The notes below the pieces were generated by a model, which worked only from the letters and a program-made list of their open reading frames with translations, ran no database searches and was not told the DNA's origin. A program made the translations under genes and the position numbers. A stretch of 31,640 nucleotides of DNA, from NCBI GenBank assembly GCA_945869715.1, contig CAMBPP010000004.1, positions 1-31,640 on the forward strand, written 5' to 3'. Positions 14,195 through 21,531 of this stretch are shown piece by piece (position 1 is the first letter of the stretch; each line of letters begins with the position of its first letter). The DNA is from Bifidobacterium breve (lineage in GTDB: Bacteria; Actinomycetota; Acidimicrobiia; Acidimicrobiales; Ilumatobacteraceae).

Positions 14195-15199
14195 ATGGCA
14201 CGCGACCTTGCAATAGACCTTGGCACCGCCAACACCCTCGTATACATGAAGGGCAAAGGCATTGTGCTCAACGAGCCGTCGGTCATCGCAGTCAACCGTA
14301 AAACGGGTGAAGTGTTGGCAACTGGCCATGAAGCATGGAACATGATTGGTCGTACACCGGGGTACATCGTGGCTGTTCGCCCGCTACGTGGTGGCGCTAT
14401 TACTGACTTTGATATCACCGAGCGAATGATTCGATTGTTACTGCAACGTGTTGGTGTATCTCGTTTTACCCGGCCAAAAGTGGTTATTTGTGTGCCATCG
14501 GCAATTACGGAAGTAGAACGCCGCGCAGTTACCGACGCCACGCGCCGTGCAGGAGCATCCGAGGCGCAGCTTATTGAGCAGCCAATGGCAGCAGCAATTG
14601 GCGCCGAGTTACCCATCGACGAACCTGTGGGAAACATGATCATCGATATTGGGGGCGGAACCAGTGAAACTGCGGTCATTTCGCTTGGCGGCGTTGTTGC
14701 CCTTGAAGCAATTCGCGTGGGTAGTTTCGACATTGACGCAGCAATTCAAACCTATGTGCGTCGTGAACACGGAATAGCTATTGGTGAACGCACGGCAGAA
14801 GACATCAAAATTCAAATTGGCACCGCCACCCCAATGCCGAACGAACGTGGTGCGCAAGTACGTGGGCGCGACCTTGTTACAGGCCTGCCAAAAAATATAA
14901 TGTTGACTCCAGAAGAAGTACGTTTTGCCATCGATGAAGTGGTGTCTCAAATTGTGAACTCGGTAACGCGCTGCTTATCTAAAGTGCCACCAGAAATGGC
15001 GCAAGATTTTCTGCAGCGTGGCATGTATTTAGTAGGTGGTGGCGGGCTATTGCGCGGTCTTGCACAACGTATTGAAAAAGAAACCGACGTTCCCGTACGA
15101 ATGTCACCGATGCCACTGGAAGCAGTGGTGTTGGGCGCGGGTCACTGCGTAGAGAACTATCAAGTGCTGCGCAGCATGTTCATGGGTTCTCGCCGCTAA
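14195..15199 (+). CDS. mreB: Rod-shape actin homologue MreB
   Basis: The 334-residue protein is a full actin-fold MreB: phosphate-1 motif DLGTANTLVY (8-17), the VVICVPSAITEVERRAV segment (96-112), phosphate-2 motif DIGGGTSETAVI (151-162) and the adenosine motif LVGGGGLLRGLA near the C-terminus. MreB filaments organise peptidoglycan synthesis along the side wall. mreC, mreD, rodA and pbp2 normally follow, but here the next gene is on the opposite strand 3 bp away, so mreB stands apart from the rest of the elongasome genes. Many actinobacteria that grow at the poles lack mreB, so its presence is informative about growth mode. Confidence 0.94.
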   Translation: MARDLAIDLGTANTLVYMKGKGIVLNEPSVIAVNRKTGEVLATGHEAWNMIGRTPGYIVAVRPLRGGAITDFDITERMIRLLLQRVGVSRFTRPKVVICVPSAITEVERRAVTDATRRAGASEAQLIEQPMAAAIGAELPIDEPVGNMIIDIGGGTSETAVISLGGVVALEAIRVGSFDIDAAIQTYVRREHGIAIGERTAEDIKIQIGTATPMPNERGAQVRGRDLVTGLPKNIMLTPEEVRFAIDEVVSQIVNSVTRCLSKVPPEMAQDFLQRGMYLVGGGGLLRGLAQRIEKETDVPVRMSPMPLEAVVLGAGHCVENYQVLRSMFMGSRR

Positions 15200-15202
15200 T
15201 AC

Positions 15203-16282
15203 TTAGCCTTGAATAAGTTGTAAAACTTTGCCGTCCAAGGTGAGTACGAAAACTTTTCCTTGAGTAGTGCTTCGTACGGCAGTAATTGATCCAACGTCAC
15301 GCTGCATAATGTTTTGCTTGTGCGTTGTTTGACCAGTCACCCAAATTGCAGTCACTCGTCCGCTGCAGTAGTCACCAAAAATAAACCAGTCTTTCCAAGC
15401 AGGTAGTTGCGGGTCGCGAACTCGTGTACCGCCAGAAATAGAGCAGCCAGCATCACCGTGTTTGTAGGTAAAAACGGGCTTTTGATGAGGTTGTGCGGGT
15501 TCATCTTCGTTGAAGCGGGTGTTCGCTTCCCAAGCGCTCCAACCGAAACTGATGTTTTTGCCGGCGCCTTTTGTGGCCCAGGCAACGTTGACTTCTTCCC
15601 ACATATTTTGCCCGACATCTGCAATCCATAAATTGTTTGCAGAGTCAAACTCGAAACGCCATGGGTTACGCAGCCCGCGCGACCACACCTTGAGGTCATT
15701 TGCCTTTTCATTTTTTGCGGTGGGCGAGAGCGAAAGAATCTTTCCCAATGGAGAGCTTGTTTGTAGTGCCACACGTTGTGGGTCTCCACCAGAACCACCA
15801 TCGCCCGTGCCAACGTAGAGACGACTCTCTGGCCCAAAAGCCAGACCGCCACCATTGTGGTTGGCATAGGGCTGTTTCACGGTAAGCAATACCGTGCGCG
15901 TTGAAATGTTAGCAGTGTTGGCCGCGCTCATTGCATAGCGCACCACTTCTGTTTCGCCTTGCCTATTGGTGTAGTTCACATACAGATATTCTCCATTGGG
16001 ATGAAAAACAATTCCTAAAAGTCCGCGTTCTCCGCTCGCCGATGTGTATTTCTTTACGTTTAAAGCCACAGTTTTCTTGCCCTTGACTATTCGTTGCACA
16101 AGTCCATTTTGCTCGGCAATGTAAAGTGCGGGGTCCTTGATGCGTGTAGCAATATCAACAGGCAGTTTTGCTTGAGCAACAAGAACAAGTTTGGTGCTGT
16201 TTGCGCTAGCTGAAACTGGCAACACACTCAGTAGACATGTTGCACTCAGCAGTACACCGACGAGGAGCAGTTTTTTATGCAT
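15203..16282 (-). CDS. Secreted GSDH-family (PQQ-type sugar dehydrogenase-like) beta-propeller protein
   Basis: The 359-residue protein starts with a Sec signal peptide (MHKKLLLVGVLLSATCLLSV, likely cleaved after SASA at about 27). The rest is a six-bladed propeller of the glucose/sorbosone dehydrogenase family: ERGLLGIVFHPNGEYLYV (85-102), HNGGGLAFGPESRLYVGTGDGG (142-163, shown in part) with catalytic-type His142, and GLRNPWRFEFD. In characterised members PQQ oxidises an aldose; many homologues are uncharacterised and resemble the Hhip propeller. Cys15 is not in a good lipobox (Thr precedes it), so a soluble exported protein is more likely. It overlaps the thioesterase by 8 nt (ATGCATAA). 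Confidence 0.85.
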   Translation of the reverse strand: MHKKLLLVGVLLSATCLLSVLPVSASANSTKLVLVAQAKLPVDIATRIKDPALYIAEQNGLVQRIVKGKKTVALNVKKYTSASGERGLLGIVFHPNGEYLYVNYTNRQGETEVVRYAMSAANTANISTRTVLLTVKQPYANHNGGGLAFGPESRLYVGTGDGGSGGDPQRVALQTSSPLGKILSLSPTAKNEKANDLKVWSRGLRNPWRFEFDSANNLWIADVGQNMWEEVNVAWATKGAGKNISFGWSAWEANTRFNEDEPAQPHQKPVFTYKHGDAGCSISGGTRVRDPQLPAWKDWFIFGDYCSGRVTAIWVTGQTTHKQNIMQRDVGSITAVRSTTQGKVFVLTLDGKVLQLIQG

Positions 16283-17135
16283 CGTGGTTAATGCGTATGA
16301 GTCCTTCTTGAATGACAGTCACAGCGAGTTCGCCACTAGCAGTGTAAATAGAGCCACCAGCAAGGCCTCGTGCATTTGATGTTGAAATGGAGTACTGGTC
16401 GTAGAGCATCCATTCATCGGCGCGGAACGGGCGGTGAAACCACATGGCATGGTCGAGGCTTGCCATTTGTACTCCCTTGGAGTTCCACGAAAGCCCGTGT
16501 GGCAACAAGGTGGTGTCGAGCAGTGTGAAGTCGCTCGCGTATGTAGCAATACACGTGTGCAATACCGGGTCATCGGGAAGGCGTCCGTCGGCGCGCATCC
16601 ACACGCGTTGCCCTAGTGAGGGGTTCCCTTCGCGCGCGAATGGGTCAGAGTCGACATAGCGCAGGTCGATAGGGCGCGGACGGTCGTACCACTCGCCGAT
16701 GATGTCTTTATATGGAGCCATGCGCTCTTTGAAGTCGGGGAGTGTCTCTGGGTCTGGTACGCCCAATGGACCCTTAATTTGATGTTCGGCGCCTGGCTCA
16801 ACGGTGTGAAACGATGCCTGCAAGTTGAAAATAACTTTGCCATGCTGAATGGCAACCACGCGGCGGGTGGTGAAACTGCGTCCATCGCGGAGGCGGTCTA
16901 CTTCATACAAAATAGGTTTGCCAGGGTCGCCTGGCCGCAAGAAATATGCATGGAGCGAATGAACCTGGCGGTTGGTTTCATCAACCGTTCGAGCGGCAGC
17001 AACGAGAGCCTGACCAGCAACTTGCCCACCAAAGACACGTTGGCGGTTTTCATCGGGTGATTTGCCGCGAAAGATATTGACCTCAATGGGTTCAAGATCC
17101 AAGAGATCGACAAGGTCATTGAGTGAAGAGTTCAT
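16275..17135 (-). CDS. tesB: Acyl-CoA thioesterase II
   Basis: The 286-residue length and the double hot-dog layout match TesB. FGGQVAGQALVAAARTV (about 35-51) and LHAYFLRPGDP (61-71) lie in the first half; ASLDHAMWFHRPFRADEW (about 228-245) supplies the catalytic-type Asp, and a Ser/Thr-rich stretch plus VIQEGLIR near the C-terminus supplies the Gln. The enzyme hydrolyses acyl-CoA to free acid and CoA in the cytosol. It is the first gene of a pair with the exported propeller protein, an overlap that looks operonic but does not suggest a shared pathway. AGAGGACC directly before the ATG may be its SD. Confidence 0.92.
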   Translation of the reverse strand: MNSSLNDLVDLLDLEPIEVNIFRGKSPDENRQRVFGGQVAGQALVAAARTVDETNRQVHSLHAYFLRPGDPGKPILYEVDRLRDGRSFTTRRVVAIQHGKVIFNLQASFHTVEPGAEHQIKGPLGVPDPETLPDFKERMAPYKDIIGEWYDRPRPIDLRYVDSDPFAREGNPSLGQRVWMRADGRLPDDPVLHTCIATYASDFTLLDTTLLPHGLSWNSKGVQMASLDHAMWFHRPFRADEWMLYDQYSISTSNARGLAGGSIYTASGELAVTVIQEGLIRINHDA

Positions 17136-17210
17136 GGTCCTCTATGTTGCCACTTTTTGGGGTAAAAAACTCTGCTTATTTCCGAGAATTCACCTCTCGC
17201 GATGCTGATC

Positions 17211-17216
17211 TACAGT
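17211..17216 (+). promoter_or_regulatory. -10 element TACAGT, 8 nt before the GH1 gene
   Basis: TACAGT, 8-nt spacer, ATG at 17225, no SD. Consistent with a leaderless or near-leaderless mRNA. Confidence 0.4.
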
Positions 17217-17224
17217 AGGTACTT

Positions 17225-18439
17225 ATGGAAAACACTCAAACTTCATTTCCCAAAGGGTTCCTGTGGGGCACTGCCACAGCAGCGCATCAAGTGGAGGGAA
17301 ACAACACCAATAACGATTGGTGGGAGTGGGAACACCGTGCCGATACGCCATGTAAAGAACCGAGTGGCGATTGTTGCGACCAGTATCACTTGTACCCAAA
17401 TGACATCAAGCTCATCGCTGATCTTGGTTTGCAGGCATATCGCTTCAGCATCGAGTGGTCGCGTGTAGAGCCAGCCGAAGGTGAGTTTTCACAGGCTGCT
17501 TTGCAGCATTACAAACGTGTTATTGCCTCGTGTTGGGAAAATGGGATACAGCCCATTGTGACATTGCATCACTTCACAACACCACTGTGGGTTGCTGCTC
17601 AAGGTGGGTGGGAAAACCCTCGCACTGCAGATCTCTTTGCTCGTTACAGCGCAAAAGTTGCACAATTTATGGGCAGTGATGTTGCGCGTTGGTGCACTAT
17701 CAACGAACCAAACATGGTTTCCACCATTGGGTATCTCATTGGGCAATTTCCTCCTGGCAAACGCAGTAGATCATCAAGAGATACCGTCAACGCAGTTTTT
17801 TGTGATGCCCATATCAAATCGCGCGATGCAGTGAAATCTATTTCTTCGTCCCCCATTGGTCTCACGCTGGCAATGGTGGAATTCCAAGTTGATGAACAAT
17901 CTGAAAACCCAGATGAAATTGCAATGGCTCATGCAAAGCGTCAACAAGGTTTTGATGGCCTCGAAACATGTTTTCTGGAAGCCGCTATTGGTGATGATTT
18001 TTTTGGTGTTCAAACCTATACGCGTGAAAGATTCAACGCGCAGGGCCGAATGAAACCAGACCCCGATGCCCGACTCACCATCATGGGCTATGAGTACTAC
18101 CCACAAGCTTTAGAGGCCACCATTCGTCGTGCCTATGCTGAAACACGAGGCGTCCCCATCATGGTCACCGAAAATGGCATTGCGGTAGTGAATGACCAGG
18201 AACGTGTTGAATACGTCAACGAGGCACTGCACTGCGTTTTACGTTGCATTGCCGACGGTATTCCGGTTGAGGGGTATATGTATTGGAGTTTGCTCGATAA
18301 TTTTGAATGGGCCTATGGATATGGGCCGACCTTTGGTCTCGTTGGGGTGAATCGGGAAACGCAAGAGCGGCACATCAAACCAAGTGCTCGTTGGCTGGGC
18401 AATGTTGCCCGAGCAAATGCACTTTTGCCTCTCGCGTAG
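17225..18439 (+). CDS. Family-1 glycoside hydrolase (beta-glucosidase type)
   Basis: The 404-residue protein has the complete GH1 set: N-terminal FPKGFLWGTATAAHQVEG (8-25), YRFSIEWSRVEP (72-83), the acid/base Glu161 in CTINEPN and the nucleophile Glu316 in MVTENGIA, then WSLLDNFEWAYGYGPTFGLV. It should be a retaining beta-glycosidase, probably on beta-glucosides; there is no signal peptide, so it acts on imported oligosaccharides in the cytoplasm. It is slightly shorter than many members. No sugar transporter or LacI regulator is adjacent. It contrasts with the active-site-less GH1 homologue at 368-1360. Confidence 0.93.
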   Translation: MENTQTSFPKGFLWGTATAAHQVEGNNTNNDWWEWEHRADTPCKEPSGDCCDQYHLYPNDIKLIADLGLQAYRFSIEWSRVEPAEGEFSQAALQHYKRVIASCWENGIQPIVTLHHFTTPLWVAAQGGWENPRTADLFARYSAKVAQFMGSDVARWCTINEPNMVSTIGYLIGQFPPGKRSRSSRDTVNAVFCDAHIKSRDAVKSISSSPIGLTLAMVEFQVDEQSENPDEIAMAHAKRQQGFDGLETCFLEAAIGDDFFGVQTYTRERFNAQGRMKPDPDARLTIMGYEYYPQALEATIRRAYAETRGVPIMVTENGIAVVNDQERVEYVNEALHCVLRCIADGIPVEGYMYWSLLDNFEWAYGYGPTFGLVGVNRETQERHIKPSARWLGNVARANALLPLA

Positions 18440-18453
18440 TACCAAAAACGGGC

Positions 18454-18459
18454 TACCAT
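18454..18459 (+). promoter_or_regulatory. -10 element TACCAT, 7 nt before the nitroreductase gene
   Basis: TACCAT, 7-nt spacer, GTG at 18467, no SD. It supports the GTG as start and a leaderless mRNA separate from the GH1 gene. Confidence 0.45.
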
Positions 18460-18466
18460 TTCGTCT

Positions 18467-19126
18467 GTGTCATTACTTCCTTTAAACCCAGATCAACTCT
18501 TGTCCACCACGCGCGCAGTACGTAAGCGTCTCGATTTCTCCAAGCCTGTTCCCGATGAGGTCATTCGTGAGTGTGCAACTGCTGCCATGCAGTCACCTTC
18601 GGGCAGCAACATGATGACCATGGGGTTCATTGTGGTGAAAGATGCCGCCAAGCGAAAAGCAGTGGGCGATATTTACCAACAGTGCTATTCCATGTACAAA
18701 TCAATGGACGGCGTGTACATCGGTTCCATCGATAAGGGCGAAGCCAGTGCAAATGATCAGCAAAAGCGTTCTGCAGACTCGGCCGACTTCTTGGGCGAGC
18801 ACATGGGCGATGCGCCTGCACTCATCATTGGTTGCACACAAGGCGCTCGCCTCGATGGTGCTCCAGCAATGATGTCGGCGTCGATGCTTGGCAACATTTT
18901 GCCCGGCATGTGGTCGTTCATGTTGGCAGCACGTGCGCGTGGGCTTGGTACCGCGTGGACCACTGTGCACCTCATGATGGAACAACAAGTCGCTGAAATT
19001 TTAGATATTCCTTTCGACACCGTGCAGCAAGTGTGCTTGTCGCCATTGGCCTACACCAAGGGAACCGATTTCAAAGCAGCTGCTCGTCCACCAGTCGACA
19101 GCATCTTGCACTGGGACCGTTGGTAA
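18467..19126 (+). CDS. Nitroreductase-family FMN-dependent oxidoreductase
   Basis: The 219-residue protein has the nitroreductase layout: an early FMN-phosphate-binding TTRAVRKRLDFSKPVPDEV (about 14-32), AAMQSPSGSNMMTMGFIVV (39-57) for the isoalloxazine pocket and ARARGLGTAWTT (about 155-166) at the dimer interface. Members use NAD(P)H to reduce nitro groups, quinones, flavins or enones; the substrate is not evident. The insertion with Tyr/Met (CYSMYKSMDGVYIG) may shape the active-site lid. It starts with GTG and overlaps the proposed start of the downstream methyltransferase by 7 nt. Confidence 0.88.
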   Translation: MSLLPLNPDQLLSTTRAVRKRLDFSKPVPDEVIRECATAAMQSPSGSNMMTMGFIVVKDAAKRKAVGDIYQQCYSMYKSMDGVYIGSIDKGEASANDQQKRSADSADFLGEHMGDAPALIIGCTQGARLDGAPAMMSASMLGNILPGMWSFMLAARARGLGTAWTTVHLMMEQQVAEILDIPFDTVQQVCLSPLAYTKGTDFKAAARPPVDSILHWDRW

Positions 19127-19755
19127 TTCACGCCAATCTGCGTCGTCATGCAGTGGCGGCAAAGGGGTTCATGCCAGAAGAAGAGGGCGATGCGTTATAT
19201 GACGCTGCGGTTTCTCTTGCTTCTGACCTTGCGCATGCGCCCATGCTTGAAGTGGGGTCGTATTGCGGCAGGTCAACAATTTGGTTAGGTGCTGCGGCTC
19301 GTGAAAATAAAAGTGTTCTTTTCGCGGTCGACCATCATCAAGGCAGCGAAGAGAACCAGCCAGGTTGGGAGTCGCACGATGTCGCATTGGTCGATGCACA
19401 TACAGGCAGGCTCAATACTTTGCCGACATTCCAGCGAACCATCACCGATGCTGAACTGAATGATGTTGTTATTGCAGTAGTTGGGCATTCACCTACCGTT
19501 GCTCAAAGTTGGACAACCCTGTTGAGCTTTTTATTTATTGATGGTGGACATGGTGTTGAACCTGCACGTGCCGACTATGCGTATTGGACGCCGCACGTAA
19601 TGGTGGGTGGTTTGTTGGCAATTCACGATGTATTCCCCAACCCGGCCGACGGTGGTCGCCCGCCGTATGAAGATATTTACTTGCCCGCAGTCGCAAGTGG
19701 AAAATTTGTTGAAGTCAGCGCAACGGGAAGTTTGCGAGTTTTACAGCGACAATAG
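19120..19755 (+). CDS. Class I SAM-dependent methyltransferase (Methyltransf_24-like)
   Basis: The product has the Rossmann motif LEVGSYCGRSTIWLGAAA (about 43-60), an acidic motif-II position in LFAVDHHQGSEE, and later LLSFLFIDGGHGVEPARADY, typical of the methyltransferase-24 group. The start is uncertain. The frame is open far upstream inside the nitroreductase gene. Family alignment suggests that KGFMPEEEG lies about 15 residues in, which favours the TTG at 19120 (7-nt overlap with the previous stop); GTG 19153 and ATG 19171 are alternatives. The substrate is unknown. It converges on the toroid protein with 10 bp between. Confidence 0.8.
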   Translation: MVIHANLRRHAVAAKGFMPEEEGDALYDAAVSLASDLAHAPMLEVGSYCGRSTIWLGAAARENKSVLFAVDHHQGSEENQPGWESHDVALVDAHTGRLNTLPTFQRTITDAELNDVVIAVVGHSPTVAQSWTTLLSFLFIDGGHGVEPARADYAYWTPHVMVGGLLAIHDVFPNPADGGRPPYEDIYLPAVASGKFVEVSATGSLRVLQRQ

Positions 19756-19765
19756 ATTTTGTTTT

Positions 19766-20794
19766 TTAATCGGAAAAACTGTCGTGCATGAAAAGTCGAG
19801 CACCCGGTGAAGTATTAGCAATTGCATCGGCAGCCAAGATGATTGCGGCACCCGTGTACGCCGTGCATTCATTTTCAGGAAATGAAATGAGTTGTGGGTG
19901 CACAATTCCCGTGAGGTAAGACCCGTCGGCGGTGCGATGTGGGCGAGTCCACTGCAAAAGTTTTTTCGCTGTGTCTAAATCGCCAATGGCGGCATAAGAC
20001 AATGAGCATTCTGCAGTTTCAGCTGCGGTGACCCATGGTTCGTCGCTCACACAGCGCACTCCAAGACCTTCCATCACAAAAGTGTCGTAAAACATTGCGA
20101 GGCGATCTTTTGCTTGAACAGATTCTTTTGCGCCTGTGAGAATGGGGTAGTACCAGTCCATAGCAAAGCGTTCTTTTGGTTCAAAAGCAATGAGGTTGGA
20201 ACGCACGACGTCATCAATGGCATCGGCAGCGCGCAAATAAATATCGGCGTGGTCATCGAGAAGTGCAGCGACCATTGCGCCACACCGCAACGAATGTCGA
20301 ATAGAGCACGACCCAGTGAGAAGTGCATAGTCCCATGGGGACTCGTCGACTTCTTTGGCCCACAGAATTGTTCCGTCGGGACGCCGCATAGACAACACCC
20401 ACTGCAGCGCAGCTTTTGCTGTTGGCCACAATGAGTGCAAGGTCTTCTTATCGCCAGTGCACAGCCAGTGATGCCAGAGTCCGGCAGCCATATATGCGCA
20501 TACGTTGGTATCGAGCTTCGCTTCTTTCACACTTCCATCGGAGTGGTAATAGTTGTGCCAAGAGCCATCGTTGCGCTGAACATCGGCAAGCCATTCGTAT
20601 GCATGGCGTGCTTCGTGATGCGACCCGAGGGTGTCGAGTGCCATCGCAGTTTCCACGTGATTCCAGGGGTCGCAGTGCCCGCCAGTACTCCAAGGAATCA
20701 TTCCACTGGGAAGCTGGAGGCTTGCAATTGATGCCGCAGTTTGTGCGAGTTCATCATGCGAGATGACGCCGGGAATATTGATGGTGTGATTCAT
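19766..20794 (-). CDS. Alpha/alpha-toroid protein, prenyltransferase/squalene-oxidase-like or glycosidase-like
   Basis: The 342-residue protein consists of helical repeats with aromatic/Gly-rich turns: IPWSTGGHCDPWNHVETAMAL (about 34-54, shown in full only here in shortened sense as IPWSTGG and DPWNHVE), then NDGSWHNYY, CAYMAAGLWHHW, DGTILWAKE and DGSYLTGI. This is the six-hairpin or prenyltransferase barrel pattern; automatic pipelines often call such proteins 'prenyltransferase'. No DXDD cyclase motif is seen, so a terpene cyclase is unlikely, and carbohydrate processing is equally possible. No signal peptide. It overlaps the upstream methyltransferase by 4 nt (ATGA) and ends the long minus-strand run. 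Confidence 0.65.
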   Translation of the reverse strand: MNHTINIPGVISHDELAQTAASIASLQLPSGMIPWSTGGHCDPWNHVETAMALDTLGSHHEARHAYEWLADVQRNDGSWHNYYHSDGSVKEAKLDTNVCAYMAAGLWHHWLCTGDKKTLHSLWPTAKAALQWVLSMRRPDGTILWAKEVDESPWDYALLTGSCSIRHSLRCGAMVAALLDDHADIYLRAADAIDDVVRSNLIAFEPKERFAMDWYYPILTGAKESVQAKDRLAMFYDTFVMEGLGVRCVSDEPWVTAAETAECSLSYAAIGDLDTAKKLLQWTRPHRTADGSYLTGIVHPQLISFPENECTAYTGAAIILAADAIANTSPGARLFMHDSFSD

Positions 20795-21528
20795 AATGCC
20801 CGCGCATGATCATGTGATTTTTGGGAGTACACCACGTAGCTCTTCCCAAGAATGGGGCTCAGAATTCGCTCTGCATATTTGGTAGATGTAGGACGTTTCA
20901 TGATGTCCCATTCGAGAAATTTCTTGTAGGCCTGAACAGCCCTGTGCTCTTCATTGCGTGGTCCAACAGCACAGCGCAACCACCAATATGGGCTATGCAG
21001 TGCATGTGCATGGTGCTGACTTTTTATTGTGAGTCCGGCTGTGCGTAGTTTTGCTTTCAATTCTGTTGCACTGTAAATACGAACATGACCACCCACCGAT
21101 TTTGGTGCGTAGTACTCGTCGGAAAGCATCCAGTTAATTTTCTCTGGCCACCAAGTAGGAACAGTGACGCCAAGTATTCCGCCTGGCTTAAGCACGCGGT
21201 ACAGCTCGGCAATTGCTGCAGTGTCGGCATGAATGTGTTCAAGTACTTCCGACGTAACGATGCGGTCGAATGTATTGTCGGCAAAAGGAAGCCGAGTTGC
21301 ATCGCCACGCAGGCAAGCAATGAATTGATCGGCCAAAATTTCACCAGCTTCTGCCATTGCGGCAAAAGTATTGCGAGTAGCGACCACTTCGTCTGATGCA
21401 TAGTCAAGAGCAACCACTTTTGCGCCTAGGCGTGCAGCTTCAAATGCGTGACGGCCAAAACCTGCTCCTGCATCAAGAAAAAGGTGTCCAGGTTGTAGTT
21501 GAAGCTCAGAAAATTTCAAGGTAAGCAT
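20791..21528 (-). CDS. Class I SAM-dependent methyltransferase (Methyltransf_11-like)
   Basis: The 245-residue protein has motif I FLDAGAGFGRHAFEA (17-31), motif II VVALDYASDEV, motif III RGDATRLPFADNTFDRI and post-motif VTSEVLEHIHADTAAI with LKPGGILGVTVP. This is the small-molecule or lipid methyltransferase type. The C-terminal half contains aromatic-rich HALHSPYWWLRCAVG and a conserved-looking YKKFLEWDIMKRP. It lies 3 nt downstream of the GT4 gene and overlaps the toroid gene, so the three are translationally linked and probably modify one glycoconjugate. The acceptor is unknown. Confidence 0.88.
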   Translation of the reverse strand: MLTLKFSELQLQPGHLFLDAGAGFGRHAFEAARLGAKVVALDYASDEVVATRNTFAAMAEAGEILADQFIACLRGDATRLPFADNTFDRIVTSEVLEHIHADTAAIAELYRVLKPGGILGVTVPTWWPEKINWMLSDEYYAPKSVGGHVRIYSATELKAKLRTAGLTIKSQHHAHALHSPYWWLRCAVGPRNEEHRAVQAYKKFLEWDIMKRPTSTKYAERILSPILGKSYVVYSQKSHDHARAL

Positions 21529-21531
21529 GTG

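Noticed and set aside
14182..14733. 183-codon minus-strand ORF opposite mreB
   Set aside because: Low-complexity antisense composition (many Ser, Thr, Arg), no family match, and it covers the conserved ATP-binding motifs of MreB.
15352..15867. 171-codon second minus-strand frame inside the GSDH gene
   Set aside because: Out-of-frame reading of the propeller gene; no sign of a frameshift, since the main frame is complete from signal peptide to stop.
19761..19779. GTTTTT/AAAAAC inverted repeat between convergent genes as a bidirectional terminator
   Set aside because: The stem is almost all A-T, six pairs with a 7-nt loop; too weak to call a terminator.
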